From the NCBI GenBank assembly GCA_003550325.1, contig QKWP01001163.1, positions 41,177 through 105,176 of the forward strand: 64,000 bases of DNA, written 5' to 3'. The stretch is from Gigaspora rosea. Lineage: Eukaryota; Glomeromycota; Glomeromycetes; Diversisporales; Gigasporaceae. Below the pieces are notes generated by a model. The model saw nothing but the letters and a program-made list of their open reading frames with translations, was not told where the DNA came from and made no database searches. The translations under genes were made by a program, and so were the position numbers. Positions 36,428 to 48,115 of this stretch are shown here, piece by piece; the first letter of the stretch is position 1; every line of letters begins with the position of its first letter.

Positions 36428-36712
36428 TATGACTGTTCTCAAGCAGCTCTTTCAATGTGATTTGCTAGTATCGAGATGTTGCTCAATCATTTCGATAAAT
36501 CGAAATTAAATTGCAGTGATTCTTATCAGTTATATTAATTTTGCCGAAATTCATTGCGGATTTTAAAGTTCGGCCAATCAGAGTAAACTCTATAAAAACA
36601 AAAAGTTGTTAAGCCCAATTTTTTTTTGATCAAAGCTTAAAACACGATTTTTTTTTTTTTAGCCTACTATGTCATTTTATTAATCATAGAGGGAGTCGTT
36701 TGAGAACAACCT
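36428..36712. mobile_element. inverted-repeat element with 'gttctcaa' ends
   Basis: The left end 'ctgttctcaagcagctct' pairs with the right end 'gagtcgtttgagaacaac'. A short related inverted repeat with 'cgttctcaagcacctctct' lies at 16600-16680. No duplication could be fixed. Confidence 0.45.
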
Positions 36713-37679
36713 AAATCTTACCCCATTTATGTTAAGAATTGACACTTTAGTTGGATTTTTTTTAAACGGGTCTAATCTTACTTTGATCTTGGTCAATCGA
36801 AATTTTTGTTGATCAGCCAAGAAAAATAGCATTTATTTACATGCGCAGATACTTTAATCTTCGATAACTATATTATGGTTATAGATTAAAGTCCAACTCC
36901 GATTTACACTAATGTTGTGAATTGATCGTAATTACTGAATTAGGATGGGCAATTTTTATACGTATTACGGCGCAAGTGAGACTGCAGGTGCATTTAAACT
37001 TTTTAATAACCTTATCATTATCGTTACAGATTAAAATTTTTTTTTTGACCAATCATATGAATTTCCCGATGAACAAAATTTACATGAAAATCATTAGTTT
37101 CAACATTGTCAAAATTAATAAATCAATGTAATTTTATTCTTTATCTTTACAGATTTACATAAAATTATACATAACTATTGTTCTTTATAATAGATACGTA
37201 TTTACCGGTTTTAGATGTCTTGCACTTATTATTACTCAACATTACATCCAATTTTTTACGTAGTACGCAATAATAAGTAAAGCAATCTTTATTGGCAGAA
37301 TTTATGATAAGTAATAATTAGTCACAATATGTAAAAATAGGCAATGGTTAAAAAAATTTATATTTAACACGGATCTGAATGAATTTTCTTTCGGAGATCA
37401 CTGTAGAATTCACAAAAAAGATAATGCACGTACGTACGACGTATGTACTTACGTACGGAATTTGCGGAGTTTAATTTTATTTACTGCGTTCGCGCCTATA
37501 TCGGTTATCACGGTTATCACTGTACATCTTAATCGTAATAGGAAATTGTTTACTTTTTTTCGCTCATTATAAAATTACTAAATTGAACAATATATAGTAA
37601 AACACAAGATGTTATAGTATTTATTAACGAGGAATTCGACCTCATTCTGTTTGATTTAATTCGAATCACATAGTAAAAG
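36713..37679. promoter_or_regulatory. upstream region of the RNA ligase gene with a TACGTA cluster
   Basis: No gene is seen. At 37428-37458, about 220 bp before the ligase ATG, lies 'cacgtacgtacgacgtatg' followed by 'tacttacgtacgg', a dense palindromic cluster. Its position fits a core or proximal promoter element, but function is inference. Similar clusters lie upstream of the phosphatase (22472-22500). Confidence 0.3.
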
Positions 37680-38791
37680 ATGTCTTTGAATAACGAAAAT
37701 GATGACAAAGTCCCAGTAACATGGGGTACCTTTGTTCCATATGGATCGATTGAAAACCTTCGTAACGCTACTAAACAGTTTAAATTAGACGTGGACGTGT
37801 TGAATTCCTGCGAGTATGTACTGTATAAATTTAATCATTATAACCAATTATTATTCATTTATCAAAATTTCATCCTAAAAAATAATTAAACATTTTCTTT
37901 AAAAAAAGATGGGTAGCAACTGAAAAAATTGATGGAGTAAATTTTTCTTTCCATACTAATGGACAAGAAATCAAATGTGCTCGTCGTAATGGATTTCTTG
38001 AACCAAATGAAAAATTTAACGATTATCAATCAATTTTAGAAAAATATAAATCAAAAATTTTATCATTTTATAAATTAATGCAATCAAAAAATTTAATTAA
38101 AGGAGAAATGATTGTTATTTATGGAGAATTATTTGGAGGAGGAAAAAAATATTCAACAAAAAAAGAATTTATGATTTTTGATATATTTGATGGTTTAGAT
38201 TTAATAGATTTTGATATAATGGAGGAATTATTAAATGAATCAGCAGATTTACCTTATTTAAAACCATTAATTAGAGATAATTATCAAAATATTATTAATT
38301 ATGATCCAAAATTTATTACTACTATACCAAATTTACTAGGTTATCCACCTTCTTCTCATAAAATTATAGCAGAAGGAATTGTAATTAAACCAATTAAAAA
38401 TATTCGAACATCAAAAGGAGATCGTGTTATAATTAAAATTAAACCTCCAGAATTTGATGAACAAATAAAGAATCCAGAAAAATCGAATAAAAAATCGAAT
38501 AAAGAAAAAACACCTATTGATATAGTTAAAACAAATTTATTTGAATTTATTAATATGAATAGATTAAATTCGGTAATTTCAAAACTTGGTACTGAAGAGA
38601 AAAATGATGAGATGAAATTGGCAAACTTGTTATATGATGACGCTATGGTAGATTTTATGAAAGATGAAGAAATGAAGACAAAATTTTTGGAATTGCCGGA
38701 TAATAAAAAAGAAATTGTTAAAAGAGCCGGTGTTTCTAAGTCAAGTCATGTTGTTAAAGAATGTTTGAAGACATTGTTAAGTGATGAATAA
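37680..38791 (+). CDS. Rnl2-type RNA ligase
   Basis: Two exons (37680-37813, 37909-38791) with a 95-bp intron give 338 residues, about the length of phage-type Rnl2 enzymes. Nucleotidyltransferase motifs are in order: motif I EKIDGVNFSF with Lys51 as the adenylation residue, 'YGELFGGG' (about 116-123), motif III 'FMIFDIF' (about 132-138), motif IV 'EGIVIKP' (200-206), motif V 'VIIKIKPP'. After a Lys/Asn-rich linker comes the Rnl2-like helical C-terminal domain with 'NRLNSVISKLG'. It should seal 3'-OH/5'-phosphate nicks in RNA using ATP. Usual fungal tRNA splicing uses a different ligase family, so the role (repair, RNA editing-like, or mitochondrial) is unknown. No clear targeting peptide is visible. 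All motifs look intact. Confidence 0.88.
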
Positions 38792-39274
38792 TTAAAACAA
38801 TAATAATATTTTGATATAATATATTTTTTATTTAATATTCTGAGAAGCATTAATTTTGTATTATTATCTTTTGTTTATTATATATTGTATATCAAATACT
38901 GAAATAAAGGTAACAACTCATTCAAGTTACGTATTCGATCATATAAAAATAGATACTGTAGATAAATCGATTGACAGATATAGTTTGATAATTATTCCTT
39001 TATTAAAAATACAAAAATTTATATTACATAAGAATTAGACCTATATATTATTAATATCGATATATGAATGAAAAGTTTCAATAATAACAAAATATATCGA
39101 TATCTAGATACAATTTCATATCAATCAAAAAAAAAAAATACATAACCTAAAATTACAAAATCATAGAGTTTTTTGTTTTTTTTTACAATTACGATACTAT
39201 AATACTATATATATATATATATATAATAGGATAAACAAGTATTACTCTACAAAAGCCTACGAAAAAAAATTTGA
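38792..39274. other. convergent 3' intergenic region
   Basis: A 483-bp AT-rich gap between the 3' ends of the RNA ligase (plus) and the myosin (minus), with a (ta)n run near 39208-39228 and poly-A tracts. No room or signal for further myosin tail exons is seen. Confidence 0.5.
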
Positions 39275-41900
39275 TTAAATATATATACGAATTTGATTGA
39301 GTAATATATGAACTTGATTGATTAATAAATGAATTTGATTTAATAATATATGAATTTGATTAACAAAACCAATATTAGAATGTTCAACTTTAATAATTTC
39401 CTTATGATTATTATTTTTTAAATCTTGTTGAGCTAAAAATGGAGTTTGTGAATTATTATTATTTAAAAAACCATTTTCTTTCATTTGATTTTCTAAAAGT
39501 TTCTTTGATTTAGAAAGTTGTTCAAATTTTCCTTCAAGTTCATTAAGTTCATCATTTAATCCTTTAACTTCATCTTCAAGATCTATTTCTCTTTGAAGTG
39601 TTTGTTTCAAAATTTCTTCTTTATTAATAACTAAAGAATGTTCATTTTGTAATAAATTTTCAAGATTTGTTTTTTCAATTTCAAGTTTAGAATTTAAAGT
39701 TTCCAATTTTTTTCTGGTTTTAGATTCTTGAAGTAATTTTTCTTCTAATTCACGTATTCTTTCATCCTTAAGTCGAAGTTGTCGTTTTAATTCTTCAACT
39801 TTAGTACAATTTAATGTTGGTCTGACCTTTAAAAAAAGTTTCCACCAAGGGTTCGCTTTTAATGCATTAATTGCTCTAATATTTCTTTGAATAACAAGAG
39901 CAGCACGAAGTCTTTCGTTACGTTTTATATGAGCTTTTCTCGAAAGCCAACCCCTACAATGTGCTTGAAAATCGGCGAATAATTGAAAAAGTTTTGTATC
40001 TCGAATTTCTTCTAATTCTGCCAACTGTATAAAAAATAATGCAATAGTAATAATAAATAATAAATATAAATATATTTAATAATATATTTAATAATATATT
40101 TATTGATCGAGAAAAAAAAAAATTTTTTTTAAAAATAATAATAAAACATACCACACCAGAACGAAAGAAAATTTTACTTGTCCCTATACGATATTGAGAA
40201 TTATCCAATTTAAAAGCATCCAAAAGTTTTTCAGCAGCATCTCTACTATTTATAAAACCTTTAGGAATAATTCCCGAAGTTAAAATTTCATATCTACGAC
40301 GAAATTCGTCAAAAGATAATCGATTTGGGAAACCAGCACGACATATACGAATTCCTTCTAAAACACCATTACAACGTAATTGATCAAGAACTAAAGGAAC
40401 ATCAATTTTTCCAGGACATTTTTCTTCATTAGGAACGATACAACGTACAAAATGAGGATGAGTTGAATAAAGTTGTTGCATTAAAGAATGTAATTGATCT
40501 TTATGATGACGACCAACTGTTCTGAAAACACCACGTTTAACTCTATTCTTTTTATCATTATCAGTTATATCTCCAAGATAATCAGAAAAAAGTGAAGAAA
40601 TATATTGATTAGAAGAACGAGCTAATAATTTTGTAATATTTTCATTAAGAGGATCTTTATTTTTATCAAGCCATCCAGAAGTTTTGTACTCTACTTTGGC
40701 AGCATAATGTTGTAAAATGAAACCTTCTTGAAATCGAGGAACTTGATATTTTGAAGATTTATCCTTCCAAAGACTATGTAATTTCTCGACAAATGTTTTA
40801 TCAGTAGCTTTAGGCATTACACATTCTTCATCAAGACAAGATAGAATACCAATGGGCTAAGTAATTATTAAATATTGATTAAAATTAATAACATTGAATA
40901 AATTAATGAAATGTATAGCATTAATATATAGCATCATTAATGGATAACGTTAATGGATAACATTAATGATATTATTAAATGCAAATATTACAAAAATAAT
41001 AACATACATTGGCTTTTTCTATTAAATCAATTGTTGGTTGTAAATCCAGGCCAAAGTCAATGAATTTCCATTCGATACCTTCAAGTTTATATTCTTCTTG
41101 CTCCAAAACAAACATATGATGATTAAAGAATTGTTGAAGTTTTTCGTTTGTATAATTTATACAAAATTGTTCAAAACTATTGACCTTTTTTTTTTTTTAA
41201 AAAAAAAAAAAAAATAAATAAATATAAACTTAAAAAATTTATAAAAGAAAATTATTAAAAGAATATATATATATATATAAAGAATTACTTTGAAAATTTC
41301 AAATCCAGCAATATCCAAAACACCAATGAATTGAGATTTATTATTAGGTCTGTATATAGCCTTATTAATTCGATCAACTAAAGCGAAAAAACTTCGTTCA
41401 TATAATGATTTAGCAAGTGCTTCAATAGAATAAAGAACTTGTTCTTTAGTTCTTGCTTGAGTAACCCATTCTCTACCAGCTTTAACTTGAGGATTAAGAA
41501 GTCCTTTTATAAAGTCAGAGACTGGTATACTCAATAAATTACAAACATTTTCAGAAGCAGAAGTTTCATAAATTTGAGCTTGATCATTTCTACTTGAAGC
41601 TATTTCAATATTTCCAAGATGCAAAACCGCAGCAATCACGCGAAATAGATCAATTTGTTCATCTTCTGAAATGCCAACCACATTCATAGCATCCTAAAAT
41701 TATTAATTAAAATTATTAATTTTAATATTAATTATTGTTAATTATTGTTATTGTTTAATTATCGATAAAAATATCGTAAAACGAAGTTACTCACGACAAG
41801 GGCCTGGTATTCAATGGAATCATTGACACCTTCAATGTCTTTTAATGAATTTTTGGTGAATCTGTAGTCATTTAAAGATCCATTCAAGAGTAATTTACCT

Positions 41901-41967
<67 letters not shown>

Positions 41968-42216
41968 AAGGTTACTTATTATATCTATTGTAAAAATGAA
42001 TAAAAAAAAAAATTGCATTTTTTTGAAAACATACTTTTAATTTGAGGTGAAGCACCTCTTATCAATTGATAAAAGATGTGAAAATTACGTTCTTCAGATG
42101 TTTGGTAAGTTACACGAGATTTTTCAAACAGATAACGTTCAATATTAGCACCCACGATTTGACCAGATGAATTAAATTCAATACGAATAAATTTTCCCTT
42201 GTAAAAATTGAATAAA

Positions 42217-42247
<31 letters not shown>

Positions 42248-43416
42248 AATAAATAAATAATAAATAAATTTTTAAAAGAAAAAAATAAATTAAAACTCAC
42301 AAATCGCGAAGAATTATTATTCCGGATAGTTAATGCATTTCCAAAAGCTTCAAGTATAGGATTTGTTTGAAGAATTTGTAACTCGAGTTTACCAAGTATT
42401 TTCGTATTTGAACTATCACCAGCAATCGCGGCGATATATTGTATGACTCTTTTCGTATTTTCCGTTTTTCCAGCACCAGATTCACCACTAAGATAAAATA
42501 TATAAACATATTATATACATAATGAATAAACATAATATATAATACATAATATACATAATATAAAATAAGAGAAAAAAAATATTTACGTAATTAATATGGA
42601 CTGATTTTGACGTTCTTGTAACATTTCATTATACGCGGAATCCGCGATAGCGTATATATGAGGAGGCATTTCATGATGCCGCCCGTTCTTGTAATATCGA
42701 ATTATTTCATCGGTATAAATCGGAAAATTTTGATAAGGATTAACAGCGACCAAAAAGAGGCCGGAATATGTCTATAACATTCGTTTTACATACATATAAT
42801 TTTTTTACAAATAATAATATTTATATAAAATATAATTTATTTATAAATATATAATTATATAATTTTTACGATATTAATAAAATTGGATTAGATAACTTTT
42901 TTATGTAAAGATAATTTTTTATGTATGTATTATTATTACTTACATATATCAGGTTAGAAAGATATCTTAATCGAAGATTATGAATAACCGATGCCTCATT
43001 TAGAAACGTTAGATCAGCCATATCTTCCACCTTATCAAATTTAGGTGGATTCATTTTATCAGTTTCGTTAATATTAATTATTCGTGTCTTTTTTTTTAAA
43101 CAGAAATATATTATTAGATAATCATTAAAAAGTTAAATAAATTTTTAAATAATTTTTAAATAATTGAATTATAAAAATTTACCGAATGATCATTAAAGCG
43201 AACTTCCACTTCTTCCCCCATATCCCTAGTTATGTAACCTGCGACATAACCCGCTTTTTTATCCTCAACCCAGACCCACTTTTTTTCATTAAAAGTAGCC
43301 TGAGCAACAGTATTATTAACACCGGCATCACAAGAACCATTAACAAGAAGTCGAAGAGCTTCTCCACCGGGTGAATGAATCAAAGAATTTTTCCTAGTAT
43401 TATTTATCGTTAACAT
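39275..43416 (-). CDS. class II (conventional) myosin heavy chain with very short tail
   Basis: Ten phase-consistent exons: 43183-43416, 42944-43087, 42587-42771, 42301-42487, 42035-42197, 41795-41898, 41289-41693, 41008-41184, 40152-40856, 39275-40024. They encode 1017 residues. The N-terminal SH3-like segment is '[20 protein letters not shown]', followed by '[20 protein letters not shown]'. The P-loop is GESGAGKT (189-196), then '[15 protein letters not shown]' (switch I), 'LDIAGFEIF' (465-473) and '[13 protein letters not shown]'. The lever has '[10 protein letters not shown]' and '[14 protein letters not shown]'. The motor looks complete and should be an actin-based ATPase in cytokinesis or cortical tension. 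Only about 140 residues of coiled coil follow, and the protein ends in four 'NQIH(I/L)L' repeats. Conventional myosin II tails are close to 1000 residues, so this one lacks the filament-forming rod. Confidence 0.9.
39281..39365. repeat. coding minisatellite at the myosin C-terminus
   Basis: A unit of about 24 bp (gaatttgattnaataatatat on the plus strand) is repeated about four times, giving four 'NQIHILL'-like repeats and the stop codon. It may have displaced the original tail reading frame. Confidence 0.7.
41906..41966. repeat. 61-bp poly(A) in a myosin intron
   Basis: An uninterrupted run of A in the intron between exons 5 and 6 (41899-42034). On the sense (minus) strand it is poly(T) near the 3' splice site and may act as an extreme polypyrimidine tract. 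Its length is likely to vary between nuclei or assemblies. Confidence 0.85.
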
Positions 43417-45055
43417 CGTTATATGAGGTTTAGAAAACGGATAGTCGTAGTGTACACAACTTGAAGGAATTTTAATTAGGAGGAAAATAAATTAAGAAAC
43501 ATAAGAAGAAAAAAATGTCAGCTATATTTATTATAATTATCTTAATTTGGGGAAAGGGGGCATCATCAAATTTGACTAGATCGGCAAGTTAACTATCTTA
43601 CAAACTTAATGTTAAATCATGCAGTCAGGGACCTCCGTTGAATGGGTCGGTTGTAATGTTCACCTAAACTTATTACTTTTCAGTAACCAAATTCTTGGAA
43701 ACATAAATTTTTTCTTTGTACTCTCCCAATACTATTTCACGACATTAATATCACATGATTAACAGTTCCAAATCGATCTTTGGATGTTAACGTCTTTGTA
43801 ATTTAAATTTTTTTTTTTTTTGATATATACTGCTCATGAAATAAAATTAGCGTTGCGTAGTGAATTCTTAATTACGTAACGTTACGGCTATATATATGAA
43901 TTTAAAAATCCCTGAAAAATTACGTATATAGCTCTTTGTACTATGTCATTTGACCATTTATTTCCAATGATGGTTTCATTACCCTATTTATAGAATTCTC
44001 CGTAAATGCATTCTGTTGTATCTGTTGTATGCAGATTGTTAAAAATTGATCCAGGAAATACGTAATTATACGTAATTACGTATACAGGTATATAAGTATA
44101 TAACTGATAACAGATAAGTATACGTATGTAGTATCAGTATATAAATACTGAAAATATCTTTACTTCGAATAGTTATAAATATCACGGGGATACTAAAAAA
44201 AAGTTTATTTTGGCAAATAAGTTAAATATATTATTATTAAGCTTTATCCTTTATTGTCATCAAATGATAATTCAAGGTCACTTTAACAATTCATTGAAGT
44301 TATAAATTGGGGCATAACGATAATGATTATTAATTTTATAATAAAAATTATCAAGATTATAGTAAATGAGACAAAAGAACTATTTTTTTTCTTGATACTT
44401 TTACATTATGATAAAAACCGTTTGTGAACCATATTACATTTGTACTACTAATATCTGATCTTTTATTCGAATTAGACATATATGCCAATTCATTGTTTTC
44501 CCCAAAACCTTGACTTGTTTAAGAATGGAAATTACATGAGTACATATATGCAAGAGTATCCCTACACAACATTGACAAAGTTTATTCTATCGGAATAAGA
44601 ATTATTTATGTTCTTAAAAAATATTCGTATTATGTGAATATTTGAGTAAACCCCTTCTTAATAATTATTCAGCAAATAAAATGAATAACAAATCTTATTC
44701 GGATAATCTTATGATTTGTCATGCGCGAATCTCTCTAGCCATTGCTGCTTCGCATTCAAATTACGTTTATTTAGAATATACGAATAGATAGATATATATC
44801 AGATATTGACCGAATATTATTATTCGGAGGATAGGCAGAAATCGGTAACGTTTGGTTTTCATACTACAATTTATAGTCTCTACTTACGTACATACTATAT
44901 TTTTCATCAACAGATACTATATCACAACAAAATTTTGAAGCTATTAAAATTGGTAATATCATTTATTAAAATTCTTCACAGATTTTTTCATTGAAATTAT
45001 ATTATCTTTTTTGATATTATTCCTAAATACGTAATAATCTCTATCTATTTTATTT
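43417..45055. other. intergenic, no gene seen
   Basis: Contains the presumed myosin promoter (43417-43550) and AT-rich DNA with several 'tacgta' words (44050-44130). Open frames here, such as 44806-44994, lack any recognisable domain. Confidence 0.4.
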
Positions 45056-46931
45056 TTAACATGTAAAAGATCTATATAATTGAATATCAAATGCAAATGG
45101 GTTTTTTCCAAAGTTTGCTTCAATTCTTTGACCAGGAAATCGTAAACCTACCATGGGATAAAATCTTCCTAATGGAATATTTGTGAAGGCAATGCCTAAA
45201 AAAAAAAAAAAAAATTACTATTAAGTTTAATCAATGAAATGTTATTATTATAATTTAATTTTATAATAACCTAAATTTATTCCATTTTTTGTAAAGAAAG
45301 CTGTTCGAGTTTGATAATCAATACAACAACCTATTGTATCTCCTTTTCCATAAGTTGTTGAGTAGGGAGTACCGTTAAACTGTGCACGAAATGTATTTCC
45401 GTCATCACCATGGTAACCATACGAGCCTGGAAACCATCCTATACAGTACATTTTAAATATCAAGATTACTTGACAATTAATGCTATTTAATTATAATATT
45501 GTATTTTGAACATTTAAAAAAAAAATACCTGGCAGTTGTCTTACTGATGTTCCTGCCGCCCCAAACCCAATTCCTATTTTTCTAAAAGAAGAACAATATG
45601 TCATTATATAAAAATTAGAGTAGAGCTTGGATCCAGCGGATATCCGACTATCCATTGGTTTATTCACCAGATATTTGTCAAAATTCAGATATCCGCCTTG
45701 AATTAATCAAAATACGTCGATTCTGAATATAATATAGTTAATAAATTGTCTCATATCAATTTTCATTTCTTGGAACATTTTTTTAAAATGAATATCGTTC
45801 ATTGAATGTATTGTTTTTTAAGCAACTCGTAAAGGTTTCGCTTGAGGTCTCACCAAATAGTAAATAATCTTCGTTATCCATTACAGTCGCCTCTCTCTAA
45901 TCCGAACCTCTCTAATCCGAACCTCTCTAAACTGAACACTATTAAACTCTCTCTAAATTGAACAAAATCTCCTAGAACATTTGTAAATTTTATTATAGAG
46001 TTCGGATAAGCCATATATAACTTTTTGAAAACTGAACTTTTCTAAATTTTTACATAGTAAAAAAAGCAGTTCCGGCAGTTCAGATTAAAGAGAGTTGACT
46101 GTATTATGAAAAGATGTAAAAAAAAAAAAGCTCGGGATATTTATGTATTTTTATGATAGAGGTATATCACGTATATAATACTGTAATCTTTATGTACTAA
46201 TACACGTTAATCGAAGCATCGGATTATCTGTAAACATATATATGTTATTCGATACAAATGGGTGTCCAACAGATATCCTGAACGGATCCAAGCACTGTAG
46301 TTAGAGTAGGTAATGGAATTTTTCAAAAATATATGTGACCCCCACAATAAAAAAAGGTGCAGAGCCAAAAAAATTTTTTTTAAAAAAATTAATATCGAAG
46401 AATTGGACTAATTAGATTAAAATTATAAAAATTAAAAATCTAATTTTTTTGCCCTGTCCCTTTTTTTGCTGTAGGGGTCTCATATATCATCCAAGTTTAA
46501 AACTTGAGTATTCCATTAACAACCCTAAAATGTAGAGTAATAATAAATTGTAATATGAAATAACATAATTATACCCTTCAAAACCATTGTCACATCCATC
46601 TTCTATTATGTAAACTTCGAAATATCCTACATCTATTGAAGATCGAAATGGATTATTTGCAATTAATGCTGCCGATTCATCATCGTTTCGACCAAGACCT
46701 ATTTGATACAGAGTATATAAATCATTTAAATTATTTTTCATTTAAATTATCTTAAAATAATTTGATTTTATTCATACCACTATACATTATTTTTAGATTA
46801 TCATCATATATTGTAAGTAGTCTTGACGCTTTATTTCTGCTCCATCTTGTTGGTACGTCAATTTCGAGGTTATTTGAATACATCTTTAGATAAAAATTTG
46901 AAGGTTGTTGATTAATGATCGTCTTATTAAG
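45056..46931 (-). CDS. SPRY-domain protein (RanBPM/RanBP9-like SPRY)
   Basis: Five phase-consistent exons: 46778-46931, 46575-46698, 45529-45581, 45271-45438, 45056-45195. They give about 212 residues; the 5' exon may be missing. It reads MYSNNLEIDVPTRWSRNKAS..., GYFEVYIIEDG, KIGIGFGAAGTSVRQLPG, WFPGSYGYHGDDGNTF, GDTIGCCIDYQTRTAFFTKN, GINLGIAFTNIPLG, RIEANFGKNPFAFDI. This is a near-complete SPRY beta-sandwich, most like the RanBP9/10 type, which binds protein partners. The LisH/CTLH modules of RanBP9 are absent: a stop follows 13 residues after the domain. An in-frame Met precedes SNNLEID, but coding text continues upstream to an acceptor at 46931, so the true start is uncertain. The 993-bp third-to-second exon intron is full of MITEs. 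Confidence 0.82.
45621..46298. mobile_element. 678-bp hAT-like MITE inside a SPRY intron
   Basis: The left end 'tagagcttggatccagcgga' and the right end, reverse complement 'acagtgcttggatccgttca', match through 'gcttggatcc' and on to 'ggatatc'. Flanks are AATTAGAG (45613-45620) and AGTTAGAG (46299-46306), 7 of 8 identical. It contains a second MITE (45882-46103). Confidence 0.7.
45882..46103. mobile_element. 222-bp pogo/Tigger-type MITE nested in the hAT-like MITE
   Basis: Ends are 'tacagtcgcctctctctaat' and, in reverse complement, 'tacagtcaactctctttaat', followed by 'cCgaac' / 'ctgaac'. The 'TACAGTCGACTCTC' start and TA target are characteristic of pogo-group Tc1/mariner elements. The 'cctctctaatccgaa' word is internally duplicated at the left arm. 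Confidence 0.88.
46330..46486. mobile_element. 157-bp MITE, 'TATATGGGGACCCCC' family, copy 2
   Basis: The left arm 'atatgtgacccccacaataa' and the reverse complement of the right arm (atatgagacccctacagcaa) match and resemble copy 1 at 33465-33630 in length, ends and the internal 'ccaaaaaaattttttt' word. It lies in the same SPRY intron as the two elements above. Confidence 0.7.
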
Positions 46932-48107
46932 CTACATATAACGATAATTAAGGTATCACAAATAAAAATAATTTTTCCACACGTGCTCTCCTGTGAGTGA
47001 CACATACGAACGCGAAACTGAATGAGGCCTTTTTTAAAAAAAAAAAAAAACCTAATTTATGTTTATAAATCATGGAAAACTTTATAACTTTCTAATCCTA
47101 CACACATTAACGAGAATTTTCTAATTATTTAATGTTACATAAATATTTGGTTATTTTTTTTAGAGAGTCGCATCAATAACCAACCTATCGAGTATCCGAG
47201 AGAATAATATACTTGAATTTAAAATAATGTTTTGGAAGAATCCGAAATAGTTTCTCCCGACATTCAAATTTCCCAGAAGTCGAAAATGTCCGCCAAAATC
47301 TGTAATGACCCAAAGTTTATACTCAGGCCGAATTATTTAGATCGTCCCAAACTAAAACTTCCCAAAATTCTGGGTCAGATTTATCAGAATTCTGGTTGGC
47401 TGGACCGGAATTTAATAAAATTTGCCAAAGATCACTAAAAAATTTTTTCATAAATTCGACATGTGAAGAAATTGCCAATGATCGAATCGATAAATTTTTG
47501 GAAACTTACCGATTCGGTCATCAAAAAAAGTTTTCAGTTGTCTCAGATTTTATGAGGCATCTGTAGTGGAGTCATAGCCCAACCATTATAACTTGATTGC
47601 GATTGTAGTTGATCGGAGTGCGAGCTGTTAACCTCAAAGACTGGGGCCAACGGACAACTACCCTCCGAGAATAAGCACCCCTGGACTGCATTAGATCAAT
47701 TTTGGCCCGCATTATGTGCAAAAAAAACAGGTGCTTACCGTATTTTCAGAGGAATACGGTAATACAGGGAGTCACATGTGCGTAATAACAAGTGGTATGT
47801 ACACGTAGTCGAACGGGTAATGAATGAGAGGATTATATATGGTGATTTGGGGTCTCGAAGGAGGGTTGTATAATATGCATATATTTATTAATAAAATAAT
47901 AAAAGACTATGGCGAAGATGTCTATAAAATTGGCCCTTTATATACATTATAATTTAATAAGTATTATATCCGTCATATGAGCTATCTATCATTAGTATAA
48001 ATTGTGATATAGGCATTGGTTATAACCGAAATAATTTCATTATCCTTACTACATTACCAAGCGAAGGATCCGTGATCAGTTTAGTCAGTGAACACGTGAT
48101 CCGGTTA
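46932..48107. other. intergenic, no convincing gene
   Basis: The presumed first exon of the SPRY gene may lie at 46940-47200 but is not recognisable. 47640-47765 has 'gagaataagcacccctgg' and 'aggtgcttaccgtattttca' with 'gaggaatacggtaa', a short TACCGTA-ended inverted repeat related to the MITEs at 33.8 and 35.2 kb. A plus-strand frame at 47232-47438 is biased composition only. Confidence 0.35.
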
Positions 48108-48115
48108 CTGAGAAG

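Noticed and set aside
37680..38791. DNA ligase or mRNA capping enzyme
   Set aside because: Size, motif spacing and the C-terminal NRLNSVISKLG-type helical domain fit Rnl2 RNA ligases; no OB-fold or BRCT region.
39275..43416. Class V myosin
   Set aside because: N-terminal SH3-like segment, [13 protein letters not shown] and the [12 protein letters not shown] neck are class II; no series of IQ motifs or DIL domain.
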